A DNA stretch of 64,000 nt from Arthrobacter alpinus (GCF_001445575.1 NZ_CP013200.1:1984001-2048000); one strand, 5' to 3'; numbered from the stretch's first letter, positions 36,296 to 45,010 are shown. Notes: a model not told the origin generated them from the sequence alone. A program made the numbers and translations.

Positions 36296-37156
36296 CTAGA
36301 CGGGCAGTGTGAGGCTGCCGAAGCCCAGCTGCCAAGCACCTCCGGCATCGATGCGGTTCAGGACAATCTGTTGCAACGCCGTCGTCCGGGGGAGGGCAGC
36401 CAAGTTCTCCATGTTGCGGGTGCGGAAGGTGAAGTACACGGCGTCGGTGGGTTCGTCGCGGGGTTCACCGTACGGGGTGAAGCGGGCGGTAAATTTGGCG
36501 ATATTGGAGGACGGGGCCAGGTGCGCTGATAGGTAGGGATCCAGCAGCCAGGACTCACAATTGGCGGTGCCGACGGGCTTCTCGGGGAAGTGTGTGGCAA
36601 AGAACGGGGCTGCCAGCGCCAGGCTGTGGGCCACAGCCTCCGCTGACAGACCGCCGTCCTCGGGAATGTGAATACCCAGAATCCACTCGTCCGGGGAAAC
36701 ACCGGGGATCTTCGCCGCGGGCTGGTGGATCAGGTACTGCAAACGGCCCAGCTGGTAGAGCCTGCCGGAGAAAACATGGTTGAGCCACTTGTACGTGTCC
36801 ATGCCAAACCGCTGGTGGACGCGGCGGTTGATGGCCATCTGCCGGCCAAAATCAGCAAGTGTCGCCCGAGAAGTCGCTTCGGGAATGCCGCGGTCGCTAT
36901 GCCAGGCCACTGTTGCTGGTACAAAGTGCAGCATTGCGGTGAGCCAGTCGAACTCGGTGACGGGGGCTTCGGGGCGCCCTAGCTCCGGAATTGAGTCATC
37001 GGAGCTGCCCAGACGAGCCGTCAAATGAGCCAGAACCTGTTCTACGGCCGGGGTCACCGGAGCCTGCAGCAAGGCCAAAGTACCGGGGCGATCCTCCGGA
37101 GCAATGGTCAGGTATTCAAGTGTCTGTTCTGGGCTCATGGCCGTGCGCAAGGTCAT
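36296..37156 (-). CDS. Acyltransferase domain-containing protein (DUF5596-like)
   Basis: 286 residues. WLTAMLHFVPATVAWHSDRGIP, QRFGMDTYKWLNHVFSGRLYQLGRLQYLI, and LGIHIPEDGGLSAEAVAHSL match the actinobacterial family annotated as acyltransferase domain-containing, with a GNAT-like C-terminal half. No catalytic mechanism can be read off. Substrate is unknown. Its product lies in a single-gene unit ending 140 bp from prfC. Confidence 0.7.
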   Translation of the reverse strand: MTLRTAMSPEQTLEYLTIAPEDRPGTLALLQAPVTPAVEQVLAHLTARLGSSDDSIPELGRPEAPVTEFDWLTAMLHFVPATVAWHSDRGIPEATSRATLADFGRQMAINRRVHQRFGMDTYKWLNHVFSGRLYQLGRLQYLIHQPAAKIPGVSPDEWILGIHIPEDGGLSAEAVAHSLALAAPFFATHFPEKPVGTANCESWLLDPYLSAHLAPSSNIAKFTARFTPYGEPRDEPTDAVYFTFRTRNMENLAALPRTTALQQIVLNRIDAGGAWQLGFGSLTLPV

Positions 37157-37203
37157 ATGCCCAGCTTAGCGACCCGGCGGCTTTGCTCCTGCGTGTGGTT
37201 AAA

Positions 37204-37244
37204 CCGAAACGGTGCGCCACTCCAGGAGTGGCGCACCGTTTCGG
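37204..37244. terminator. 41-bp perfect palindrome between the sugar porter and acyltransferase genes
   Basis: A 20-bp arm (CCGAAACGGTGCGCCACTCC) repeats perfectly inverted around one central base. On the minus strand TTTAACC follows. Probably the terminator of the sugar porter; the almost zero loop would need 3-4 nt unpaired. Confidence 0.8.
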
Positions 37245-37298
37245 CGTAACCGGACGCAGCTTCAGACTGCGCGTGCCCGGCACAGCGTCAGATCAGGA

Positions 37299-38744
37299 CT
37301 ACTTGGCAGCCTTGGGCTTCTTGTCGAACAGAGTTTCAGCCTGCTCCAGCGACATTCCGTTGGTCTCCGGGATCTTGAACATCACGAAGAAGAACGATGC
37401 CACGGCGAACAGGGCGTACATGCCGTAGGTCAGCGGCAAGGATGCGGCTGCCATGGACGGGAAGGTCAAGGTGATGGCGAAGTTGGCAATCCACTGGGCG
37501 GCAGCAGCCAAGCCGAGAGCGCGGGCGCGGATACGTGTGGGGAAGATTTCGCCCAACAGGACCCAAACCAACGGCCCCCAGGAAGCGCCGAAGCTGACGA
37601 CGAACACGTTGGCTGCAACCAAGGCAACGGGGCCCCAAGCGCCGGAGAGCGAGACATCTGAGCCGGTACCGGAAGCTGTAGAGAAGGCCAGAGCCATGGT
37701 GCCCAGGGACAGTGCCATACCCACTGAACCCACCAGTAGGATGGGGCGGCGGCCAATCTTATCGACCAAGGCAATGGCGACCAAGGTGACCAGGATGTTC
37801 ACAATGGCTGTCACCACGGAAATGGTCAGCGAGTCCTTCTCCTGGAAGCCCACTGCCTTCCACAAGGTGGTGGAGTAGTAGAAGATCACGTTGATTCCAA
37901 CGAACTGCTGCAGCATGGAGAGGATGATGCCGATCCATACCACCGGCATCAGGCCAAAGCGCTTGCCTCGCAGGGTCCCTTGGCGGGAAGCCAGCTTATC
38001 GGCGTGGACAGCGTCCAGGATTTCGCGGATGCTGATTTCGGCGTCCTCGTTCGGTGCAATGGCCTTGAAGACCTTGGCAGCTTCTTCTTCCTTACCGTGG
38101 AGGACCAGGAAGCGCGGGGACTCCGGCAGCACCATGGCAATGACGAAGTACACCACGGCCGGTACGGCGGCGGCGAGGAACATCCAGCGCCACGCCGGCA
38201 AACCAAACCACAGCTCCTGAGCAGCGCCACCAGCAGCATTGGCGAACAGTGCATCGGAGAGCAGGGCAGCAAAGATGCCGACCGTGATGGCTAGCTGCTG
38301 CAGCGAGGCCAAACGGCCGCGGTGCTTAGCCGGGGAAATTTCTGAAATGTAGGCCGGCGCAATCACGGAGGCCAGGCCAATGCCCAAACCGCCAATGAGG
38401 CGCCAGAAGATCAGGTCGTAGACGCTGAAAGCAAAGCCAGTGCCCAAGGCGCTGACCAGGAACAGGATTCCACCAATTTTCATGGCGGGAATGCGGCCCT
38501 TGGCATCGGCGATGCGGCCAGCGAGGTAGGCGCCTACGGCACAACCCAAAAGTGCGACGGCGACCGCGAACCCGGTGAGGGCATCGCCAAGAATGAAATG
38601 ATCCTGCATGGCGTCAACGGCTCCGTTGACTACCGATGAATCAAAGCCAAAGAGGAATCCTCCCACCGCACCGGCGATGGCCAGCCCCGCAACTTTTCGA
38701 GGTATCCCCGTTGCTGGCTGTTTTGGCATAGTTGTCCCGGACAT
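37299..38744 (-). CDS. Sugar porter family MFS transporter
   Basis: 481 residues, twelve membrane segments. Signatures of sugar/H+ symporters are GGFLFGFDSSVVNGA (TM1), GRIADAKGRIPAM (loop 2-3), PAKHRGRLASLQQLAI, PESPRFL, the QQFVGINVIFYYS helix (TM7), DKIGRRPILLVG and GEIFPTRIRARA, then PETNG. It resembles GlcP-type glucose permeases; the exact sugar is unknown. A hairpin in its leader and a palindrome further upstream suggest regulation. Confidence 0.92.
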   Translation of the reverse strand: MSGTTMPKQPATGIPRKVAGLAIAGAVGGFLFGFDSSVVNGAVDAMQDHFILGDALTGFAVAVALLGCAVGAYLAGRIADAKGRIPAMKIGGILFLVSALGTGFAFSVYDLIFWRLIGGLGIGLASVIAPAYISEISPAKHRGRLASLQQLAITVGIFAALLSDALFANAAGGAAQELWFGLPAWRWMFLAAAVPAVVYFVIAMVLPESPRFLVLHGKEEEAAKVFKAIAPNEDAEISIREILDAVHADKLASRQGTLRGKRFGLMPVVWIGIILSMLQQFVGINVIFYYSTTLWKAVGFQEKDSLTISVVTAIVNILVTLVAIALVDKIGRRPILLVGSVGMALSLGTMALAFSTASGTGSDVSLSGAWGPVALVAANVFVVSFGASWGPLVWVLLGEIFPTRIRARALGLAAAAQWIANFAITLTFPSMAAASLPLTYGMYALFAVASFFFVMFKIPETNGMSLEQAETLFDKKPKAAK

Positions 38745-38761
38745 GGTTCCCCTTTGAAGCC

Positions 38762-38781
38762 GCCACGCTCATTAGCGTGGC
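38762..38781 (-). promoter_or_regulatory. Leader hairpin of the sugar porter
   Basis: GCCACGCT (38762-38769) pairs with AGCGTGGC (38774-38781), just upstream of the AAGGGG ribosome site. It could be an operator or an mRNA structure. A second inverted repeat ACTCC-N4-GGAGT lies at 38823-38836. Confidence 0.5.
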
Positions 38782-38920
38782 CCGTTTGAAAAAAGTGCTT
38801 AGTAATTCCAAATGGTAAAACTACTCCTAGTGGAGTGTTTCTAGCCGTCATAATCGCTGATCAGGGCCGTGAGATATGACTCATGGGAGCTGCGCCACAG
38901 CAGGGGCGGCTGCACTTGGG

Positions 38921-39160
38921 GAGAAAGGGCGTGGATGGGCCCACGATTCCGAGGGGCCCCGGCCGAGGAACGAGGTTGGCGAGAAAGCGCGTGGATGGGC
39001 CCACGATTCCGAGGGGCCCCGGCCGAGGAACGAGGTTGGCGAGAAAGCGCGTGGATGGGCCCACGATTCCGAGGGGCCCCGGCCGAGGAACGAGGTTGGC
39101 GAGAAAGCGCGTGGATGGGCCCACGATTCCGAGGGGCCCCGGCCGAGGAACGAGGTTGGG
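38921..39160. repeat. Four tandem copies of a 60-bp repeat
   Basis: Units of exactly 60 bp start at 38921, 38981, 39041 and 39101. The central copies are identical. Each holds GTGGATGGGCCCACGATTCC and GAGGGGCCCCGGCCGAGG. All frames are open through it because 60 is a multiple of three, but no start, stop or family supports a protein. It lies between the def stop and the sugar-porter promoter. Confidence 0.97.
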
Positions 39161-39173
39161 GAGGAATTGGGGA

Positions 39174-39746
39174 TTAGTGGCCGAACGGGTCAGGGTCCAC
39201 GCCGGGCATCCACGTCAGTCCCGGCACACCCCAGCCATTGTTCTTGACTGAACGCTTGGACTTCTTGGAGTAGCGGGCGTTGAGCTTGTCCACGTAGAGC
39301 TTGCCGTCAAGGTGATCGTATTCGTGCTGCATGCAGCGGGCAAACCAGCCAGTGGCCTCAAAATCTAAAGCGTTGCCGTCAACATCGAAGCCGCGAACGC
39401 GGACCCAATCGGCGCGCTTGAGCGGAAAATCGACGCCCGGAACTGACAGGCAGCCCTCTACCTCGTCATCCACGCTGGGCGGGTTTCCGGAAATTTTTCC
39501 TACGGTGAGCGTGGGGTTGATCACCACACCGCGGGCGGGAACGTCGTCGTCGTTCTCCAGCTCATAGGTGAACAGGCGCAGACCTACGCCGATTTGCGGG
39601 GCCGCCAGGCCAACGCCATGGGCGGCGTCCATGGTCTCGAACATGTCAGCCACCAGCTCCGCGAGGGACGCGTCAAAGGCTTGGACCTCATCGGCGCGGC
39701 GGTGGAGCACGGGCTCACCCAAGATGGTTACAGGGCGAATGGTCAT
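39174..39746 (-). CDS. def: Peptide deformylase
   Basis: 190 residues from ATG 39746 with AAGGAAC upstream; a longer in-frame start at 39782 adds residues not seen in the family. Motif 1 GVGLAAPQIGV, motif 2 EGCLSVPG and motif 3 HEYDHLDG contain the metal ligands Cys and two His. It removes the formyl group of new proteins. The C-terminal tail after about 165 is basic and longer than in E. coli, as is common in actinobacteria. Confidence 0.95.
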   Translation of the reverse strand: MTIRPVTILGEPVLHRRADEVQAFDASLAELVADMFETMDAAHGVGLAAPQIGVGLRLFTYELENDDDVPARGVVINPTLTVGKISGNPPSVDDEVEGCLSVPGVDFPLKRADWVRVRGFDVDGNALDFEATGWFARCMQHEYDHLDGKLYVDKLNARYSKKSKRSVKNNGWGVPGLTWMPGVDPDPFGH

Positions 39747-39807
39747 GACTGGTTCCTTTTCAAGCTCGAAAACTTTTTTCACGTTCTAGCGCGTTCAGGC
39801 AATGAAA

Positions 39808-39835
39808 AACACCCCGATCAATTGACCGGGGTGTT
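39808..39835 (-). terminator. Terminator of tRNA-His
   Basis: AACACCCCG (39808-39816) pairs with CGGGGTGTT (39827-39835). The minus strand then reads TTTCATTG. It serves tRNA-His upstream. Confidence 0.85.
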
Positions 39836-39864
39836 GTTCGTGATTCATAACAAACCACATAAGG

Positions 39865-39938
39865 GGTGAGATACGGGGGTTGAACCCGCGACCTCCTGGA
39901 CCACAACCAGGCGCTCTGCCAACTGAGCTAATCCCACC
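39865..39938 (-). tRNA. tRNA-His (anticodon GTG)
   Basis: The minus strand folds into a cloverleaf. It has an extra 5' G (position -1) opposite C73, as expected for tRNA-His, a D-arm GCTCAGTTGGCAGAGC, anticodon GTG in TTGTGGT, and T-arm GGGTTCAACCC. No CCA is encoded. Confidence 0.96.
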
Positions 39939-40099
39939 ATGTCCGCCGTGAGCTTGGAAGTTTGATCCTCCGTGCTTGCGGCAACGACGACTACTCTACC
40001 TGATCTCCAAGGGGGGTCAAAACCAAAAATGCCGCTTTTGGTCAATATGTGATCTAGATCGCGTCACGGCGGCAGTAGAAACGCTAAAAGACGCGGAAT

Positions 40100-40702
40100 T
40101 TATCCCGAGAACTTTGCGGAAATCTTCTTGGCCGTGTTGGTATCAGGGCCCGGCGCCGGCACAAACACTGCCTCCCGGTAGTACTTGAGCTCGTTGATGC
40201 TGTCGATGATGTCACCGAGTGCCCGGTGGTTGCCGGTTTTTGCCGGGGACTGGAAGTAGGCGCGCGGGAACCAGCGGCGTGAGAGCTCCTTGATGGTGGA
40301 GACGTCGATGACGCGGTAGTGCAGGTGCTCCACAAGTTCGGGCATGTCGCGGGCCAAGAACACCTTGTCGGTGCCAATCGAGTTGCCGGCCAGCGGGGCT
40401 TTGTTGGCCACGGGCACGTGCTTGCGGATGTAGGCGAGGACCTGCTCCTGCGCGTCTTCCATGGTGGTGCCGCCGGCCAATTCGTCCAGCAGCTTGGAGG
40501 TGGTGTGCATGTTGCGCACAAAGTCACCCATCTGGGCCAAGGCCTCATCGCTGGGCTTGATGACAACGTCCACGCCGTCGCCCAAAATGTTCAATTCGGA
40601 GTCTGTGACCAGGGCCGCCACCTCGATCAAGGCGTCGTTAACGGCATCTAGGCCGGTCATCTCACAGTCAATCCATACAATGCGTTCATTAGTAATAGCC
40701 AC
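40100..40702 (-). CDS. orn: Oligoribonuclease
   Basis: 200 residues. DEDDh exonuclease: IVWIDCEMTGLD, ALIEVAALVTD, HLHYRVIDVSTIKEL, and HRALGDIIDSI (catalytic His/Asp). It degrades 2-5 nt RNA fragments and pGpG. The C-terminus is about 20 residues longer than in E. coli. Confidence 0.96.
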   Translation of the reverse strand: MAITNERIVWIDCEMTGLDAVNDALIEVAALVTDSELNILGDGVDVVIKPSDEALAQMGDFVRNMHTTSKLLDELAGGTTMEDAQEQVLAYIRKHVPVANKAPLAGNSIGTDKVFLARDMPELVEHLHYRVIDVSTIKELSRRWFPRAYFQSPAKTGNHRALGDIIDSINELKYYREAVFVPAPGPDTNTAKKISAKFSG

Positions 40703-40831
40703 CTGTCCAATGTACCGCTAACCGGCCTCCCGCCACCGCGTGCGCTAAAATTGGGGCTTCAGGACTGCAGTGTGGCCCTGATCATAAGACCTGTTGATAA
40801 AAACGTATTTGCGACGGCCGGAGACCCCAGG

Positions 40832-42349
40832 ATGAGTAACACACCGTCCGTCCCCGTCCAGATGGATCGTGGTGGGCAACGGCCATGGATTGCCTTGCTC
40901 CAAGGGTTTATTGCTTCCCTGCTGATCTTGCTTGGATCGGTAGGCGTGGGGTGGATAGCTAATGGCTCGCCCATGATCCGCAATCAATTGGTGATTGACA
41001 TGCGCACGGAAGGCGTAGGGGTCATCACCTCAACCATCATGCTGACCCTGGGCGCCATCTTCTTGCTGCGTTCCTGGCTGCGGCTGGGTCAACGGCTCAG
41101 CGGCTGGAAAACTGGTTCTTTGCGCACGGTTGTCTGCGCCATTGTGTTGTGGGGCATGCCGCTGCTGATTGCCGTTCCCATTTTTTCACGAGACGTTTAC
41201 GCCTATACGGGCCAGGGCAGGCTCATGGCCGCTGGGCAAAACCCGTACACCACAGGCATCTCCTCGCTCAGCAACTGGTTCATGCTCGGGACCGATCCAT
41301 CATGGGCTGAAAACCGGACCCCTTACGGGCCCTTGTTTCTGTGGCTTAGCCGCGGCGTGGTGGCCATTACTGGCGGTCAGCCGGACATCTCCGTGTTGTT
41401 GTTCCGTGCAATTGCCTGTGTTGGTGTGGTGCTTTGTGTTATTTATGTGCCAAAGCTTGCTGCACTGCATGGGCTAGACGGCGCACGGGCGCTCTGGATC
41501 TCTGTGGCGAATCCGCTGTTCTTGATATCGTTCGTGGCCAGCGGACACAATGATGCGCTCATGCTGGGGTTGGCCGTGGCAGGCACTTATTGTGCCGCCA
41601 CCCGCCGGGGAATATTGGGCGTGGTTCTCGTAACCGCGTCCATTGCCATCAAGCCCATCACGATTGTCCTGCTGCCGTTCATTGGGTTGCTGTGGGCCGG
41701 GCAGGGTGCCGGATGGGGACGGCGCCTTGCGTTGTGGGCAGGGACCGGGTCATTGAGTCTTGCACTCTTGTGGCTCATGGGCCTGCCGAGCAACCTCGGT
41801 TTCGGTTGGACGTGGGCGTTGCTCGATGGAAACTCAGGCTATACAGGGTATTCTCCGTCGGGCTTTGGCGGCCAAATGGCGGAGGTGCTGGGCAATGCCC
41901 TGGGGCTCGACGGTAGGGCCGTCGGAAATGGGTTCCGGACTATTCTCACGGCACTGAGCATCATCTTGGCCATGGTTTTGATACTCCGCGGCGACCCCAA
42001 GCAGGTGGTGCGACGGATGGGGTTGGCGATGGCCGCCGTCGTGCTCCTGGCTCCCATCATTCAACCCTGGTACATCCTGTGGTTCCTGCCTTTTTTGGCA
42101 GTGACAGGCATTCGCAACAACTGGCAGATCAAGGCCTGCTATGTGGTGATTGCCTTCTTTGTGGTGTTCGGGGCCCAAGACCAGCTATTTGTATGGGGCT
42201 TTGTGGCGCTCCCGGTGGGTACTGGCGCACTGTCCATGGCGGTGGCCCTGGCCGGCGTCCTGTACCTACTGGTGGTGGATGGGCACACTCGCACGTTGAT
42301 ATTCAGCCGGGAAGCCGAGACGGACTTCCCGCTTGTCACACCGAGGTAG
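40832..42349 (+). CDS. MptB-like polyprenol-phosphomannose-dependent mannosyltransferase (1)
   Basis: 505 residues from ATG 40832; an in-frame TTG at 40751 is possible but lacks a ribosome site. About 12-13 membrane segments. The GT-C motif is in FSRDVYAYTGQGRLMAAGQNPY, with TPYGPLFLWL, SGHNDALMLGLA, IKPITIVLLPFI and IQPWYILWFLPF. These match MptB, an alpha-1,6-mannosyltransferase in lipomannan core synthesis that uses polyprenyl-phosphate mannose. The stop codon lies inside the 72-bp palindromic element A, so the last codons were shaped by it. A paralogue is at 46666. Confidence 0.88.
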   Translation: MSNTPSVPVQMDRGGQRPWIALLQGFIASLLILLGSVGVGWIANGSPMIRNQLVIDMRTEGVGVITSTIMLTLGAIFLLRSWLRLGQRLSGWKTGSLRTVVCAIVLWGMPLLIAVPIFSRDVYAYTGQGRLMAAGQNPYTTGISSLSNWFMLGTDPSWAENRTPYGPLFLWLSRGVVAITGGQPDISVLLFRAIACVGVVLCVIYVPKLAALHGLDGARALWISVANPLFLISFVASGHNDALMLGLAVAGTYCAATRRGILGVVLVTASIAIKPITIVLLPFIGLLWAGQGAGWGRRLALWAGTGSLSLALLWLMGLPSNLGFGWTWALLDGNSGYTGYSPSGFGGQMAEVLGNALGLDGRAVGNGFRTILTALSIILAMVLILRGDPKQVVRRMGLAMAAVVLLAPIIQPWYILWFLPFLAVTGIRNNWQIKACYVVIAFFVVFGAQDQLFVWGFVALPVGTGALSMAVALAGVLYLLVVDGHTRTLIFSREAETDFPLVTPR

Positions 42350-42412
42350 CGGGTCCGCGCCGAGACGGCAACTTGCAACGGTGGGTCTCGACGCCTACCC
42401 GCTACCTCGACG
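42341..42412. repeat. 72-bp palindromic element, copy A
   Basis: Ends in 13-bp inverted repeats (CGAGGTAGCGGGT / ACCCGCTACCTCG). It matches copy B at 43609-43680 in 63 of 72 positions, same orientation. It includes the TAG stop of the first MptB-like gene and ends 4 bp before the stop of the AbiEi/DUF559 gene. Confidence 0.92.
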
Positions 42413-42415
42413 TGA

Positions 42416-43495
42416 TCACTTCATGCCGCCCTTGCGCAGGGCAGCCACAAGCCTGGTTTTGAAGGCGTGCTCATTGAATAGATCCGCCCATTCGATCCTG
42501 ATGATGCTCCAGCCGAGCTCAATCAGGCAGTTCTCGCGGATGCGTTCATCGCGCAAGACTTCCTGGGTGGGGCGGTAATTGAAATATTTCCCGGCGCCGT
42601 CGAACTCGAGGATCACCTTGTAAGCGGGCCAGGCAAAATCTGCGCGATAGAGCCCCTTGCGGGTGGAGACGGTGAACTGCAAGTGGGCCGGTTCAATGCC
42701 GCATATGCGGATGAGATCACGTGTCAGTGATTCACCTGCCGATTCTGATAACGCCGAGGCAAAATTGAGGGCTGCACGGAATATCCGGATGCCGCGGTGC
42801 CCGTCGAGAGCCTGCGCTTCCCTTTCCAACGTTGCGCGGTGAATGCCACTGCGCAGGGCATGATCCATGAGGATCAGGGCTTGTTGGTAGTTCATGGTCA
42901 GTGCACAGTCCACTGTGGTGCGCAGCAGATTGGTGACGGGAAGCCCATCAATGACGGTGCACTCATCATCGCGAAGTTGCAAGCAGTGGACCCGGACGTC
43001 GGACGCCTTCTCGGCGGTACTGCTCTTTCCTGCCCGCGTGATGTGGATGAAATTATCGGCCTTCCACAAGGGCAGCCCATGCAAGCGGGCGGCCGAGGCG
43101 TGGCTATAGACGGAACGAGTACGCTCACTCGCCACGGCCGTGTGGGCGTGCAGGAAGATGCGGGCCTTCTCCTGACCCAACCAGGTGAGGGAATCCCAAT
43201 AGGTGGTCCTGACATAGCCGCCGCGGCGGACGCGAAGAAGTACACCGGTCCCGACGAGTGTATTGATGGCATCGGCGTTGAGCCCGGAATCGTTGAGCTG
43301 CCGGGTGCGCCATGCGTGCTCATTGGCGGGCAGTCGTCCCTGAAACCCTGATGATGCCCGCGGCGGCGACTCTGCTGGATCTGGCTGGCCGCCCGATACG
43401 AGATGAAGGCCCTTGGCCCCTGTCGTCGCCGGCACGGCCTGTTTATCGCTTGCCTCGCGAGCGGCCTGGTTATTGTTTGCCATTGAGGTGGTCAT
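42416..43495 (-). CDS. AbiEi-type HTH plus DUF559/Vsr-like nuclease-fold protein
   Basis: 359 residues. After a disordered start (1-60), about 70-110 resembles the AbiEi antitoxin winged helix (ALNADAINTLVGTG-like GLNADAINTLVGTGVLLRV). The middle (about 110-260) follows the AbiEi C-terminal pattern (YSHASAARLHGLPLW, VTNLLRTTVDCAL). The C-terminus (about 265-355) has a PD-(D/E)xK-like core: YRADFAWPAYKVILEFDG, then LRDERIRENCLIELGWSIIRI. Such proteins are common solitary genes in actinobacteria; no cognate AbiEii toxin is next to it. It is bracketed by two direct copies of the 72-bp element and splits a glycosyltransferase cluster. Confidence 0.8.
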   Translation of the reverse strand: MTTSMANNNQAAREASDKQAVPATTGAKGLHLVSGGQPDPAESPPRASSGFQGRLPANEHAWRTRQLNDSGLNADAINTLVGTGVLLRVRRGGYVRTTYWDSLTWLGQEKARIFLHAHTAVASERTRSVYSHASAARLHGLPLWKADNFIHITRAGKSSTAEKASDVRVHCLQLRDDECTVIDGLPVTNLLRTTVDCALTMNYQQALILMDHALRSGIHRATLEREAQALDGHRGIRIFRAALNFASALSESAGESLTRDLIRICGIEPAHLQFTVSTRKGLYRADFAWPAYKVILEFDGAGKYFNYRPTQEVLRDERIRENCLIELGWSIIRIEWADLFNEHAFKTRLVAALRKGGMK

Positions 43496-43608
43496 TGCTC
43501 AAGCGTGGCTGTCATTTCACGCGACGACCAGACCCATTTTCGAGCCTGTGGATAACGGGCCGCGCGATGGCTGATGCCAGGCAGGTGTGTACTCTCACCG
43601 GCGTTATG

Positions 43609-43680
43609 CCGAGGTAGCGGGTCAGCGCCGAAACGGTGACTGGCAACGGCGGGTCTCGACGCCGATCCGCTACCTCGGCG
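43609..43680. repeat. 72-bp palindromic element, copy B
   Basis: Second copy, same orientation as A, with ends GCCGAGGTAGCGG / CCGCTACCTCGGC. It lies between the stop of a GT87-like gene (43696) and the start of the AbiEi/DUF559 gene. Several differences from A keep the stem paired. Confidence 0.92.
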
Positions 43681-43695
43681 AAGGGCGGGGCGTCG

Positions 43696-44997
43696 CTACA
43701 GAGCCGGTGCTTGCTTCGGAGCGGCAGCGCGTGTTGCGGTGCGGCCCAACTCCACCGTGCGGCGCACAGCCCACACCAGCAGCGTCACCAGCAACACGTT
43801 CCGGATGGTCAGCACGGCTGCCATGATCGGGTTCGCATGGATCAACGGCGTGTAAAACAACGGGTAGATGATGAACGTGGTGAAGGCGATGCCCATCAAG
43901 AGTGTGGCTGGGATTTTCCAACGTTCCCAGCTATGCACCAAGCCGGCAACCACCACTGGCAGCAGCCAAATGATGAACTGCGGGGAGCCCACCTTGTTGA
44001 ACACGATGAACGCAGTCACCATCAGCAGGGAGCCCTCCAGCAGCAGTTCCTGGCGCTCAGCTCCGCGGCGCAACGCCCAGATCATCAGCACAGCACCAGC
44101 CAGGGCCGCCACGATCAGCAGTGGCTGCATCAAGAAGGCTGCAACCTCTGCCCCCGGACCGTAAACCTCAGTGGAGTTGATGGCCACGTTGTCGGCAATC
44201 TTGGACCCGCCAAGGGCGAACACACTGAGCCAGACCCACGGTGTGGAGAACGTGGCCTCAAGCTGCATACCGCGATCGCCTTGATTAATAGCAAAGTCCA
44301 AGAGGTGCGAGCCCGCGCCGGTCAGGACTGCGAACACCGCAACGGCAGCGCTAACAGCCACCCCGGTGAGGAAAACCTGAACGCGTTTAGCGCTGGCAAT
44401 CAGCAGGGGAGCGATGACCGCCGCCGGCCAGACCTTGATCCAGGTGGCCACCGAGAGCAGCAATGCGGCCACCACGGGCCGTTCAACCGCGTAGAGCAGC
44501 GCGATCAGTACCAGCGATGTGGTGATGCCCTCCACCCGGGCAAAACTGAGGAACCCCATGAACAGGGTGAAGAACAGCCAGAACCACGCAGGCGCAATGC
44601 CACTGACCGCGCGCTTGCCGCGGGTCAAGAAGGCCAATCCCACGGCGTTCAGGGCAATGATGATCAGCGTCCAACCCAGTAAATACAGGGATGGGCCAAA
44701 GATGTTGGCAGCAAAAATGGGCAGCTGTGCAAGTAGGGGATAAACCCACGGGCTGATCGTCTCGCCCAACGATGAGGGGTTGTAACCCAACAGCGCCCAT
44801 TGCCGGTATTGCTCGGTGTCGCTGAAGGTGTTGCCGTGGACAATGAAGCTGAACATCCACGCGAAGAAGAAGCCGTGAACTGCTGCGAAGCCCCACCAGA
44901 CGCTGACTGGGGTCCGGAACCAGGCGATGGCCGCCGGCGGCAGAATGCGCCCCCGCACGGTCAAGGCACGTTCCAACAATCGCTCAAACAACGGCAC
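43696..44997 (-). CDS. GT87-family (DUF2029) polytopic glycosyltransferase (A)
   Basis: 433 residues from GTG 44997. About eleven membrane segments. The GT-C pattern: first external loop FSDTEQYRQWAL, then SPWVYPLLAQLPIF, SFARVEGITTSLVLIAL, ATWIKVWPAAVIAPL, QGDRGMQLEATFSTPW, NKVGSPQFIIWLLPV. The homologous gene 13 bp upstream (45011-46321) is similar throughout, so the pair arose by duplication. GT87 enzymes use polyprenyl-phosphate mannose in lipomannan or PIM elongation; the acceptor here is unknown. Confidence 0.88.
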   Translation of the reverse strand: MPLFERLLERALTVRGRILPPAAIAWFRTPVSVWWGFAAVHGFFFAWMFSFIVHGNTFSDTEQYRQWALLGYNPSSLGETISPWVYPLLAQLPIFAANIFGPSLYLLGWTLIIIALNAVGLAFLTRGKRAVSGIAPAWFWLFFTLFMGFLSFARVEGITTSLVLIALLYAVERPVVAALLLSVATWIKVWPAAVIAPLLIASAKRVQVFLTGVAVSAAVAVFAVLTGAGSHLLDFAINQGDRGMQLEATFSTPWVWLSVFALGGSKIADNVAINSTEVYGPGAEVAAFLMQPLLIVAALAGAVLMIWALRRGAERQELLLEGSLLMVTAFIVFNKVGSPQFIIWLLPVVVAGLVHSWERWKIPATLLMGIAFTTFIIYPLFYTPLIHANPIMAAVLTIRNVLLVTLLVWAVRRTVELGRTATRAAAPKQAPAL

Positions 44998-45010
44998 CGG
45001 CGCAGAAATC

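Noticed and set aside
38921-39160. Possible CRISPR array
   Set aside because: Units are head-to-tail without unique spacers, and no cas gene is near.
38869-39251. Open frames of ~100-120 codons through the 60-bp repeats
   Set aside because: They exist only because the repeat period is a multiple of three; no ribosome site, no homology.
43636-44682. 348-residue plus-strand open frame
   Set aside because: Antisense shadow of GT87 A; composition is His/Gln-rich and non-protein-like.
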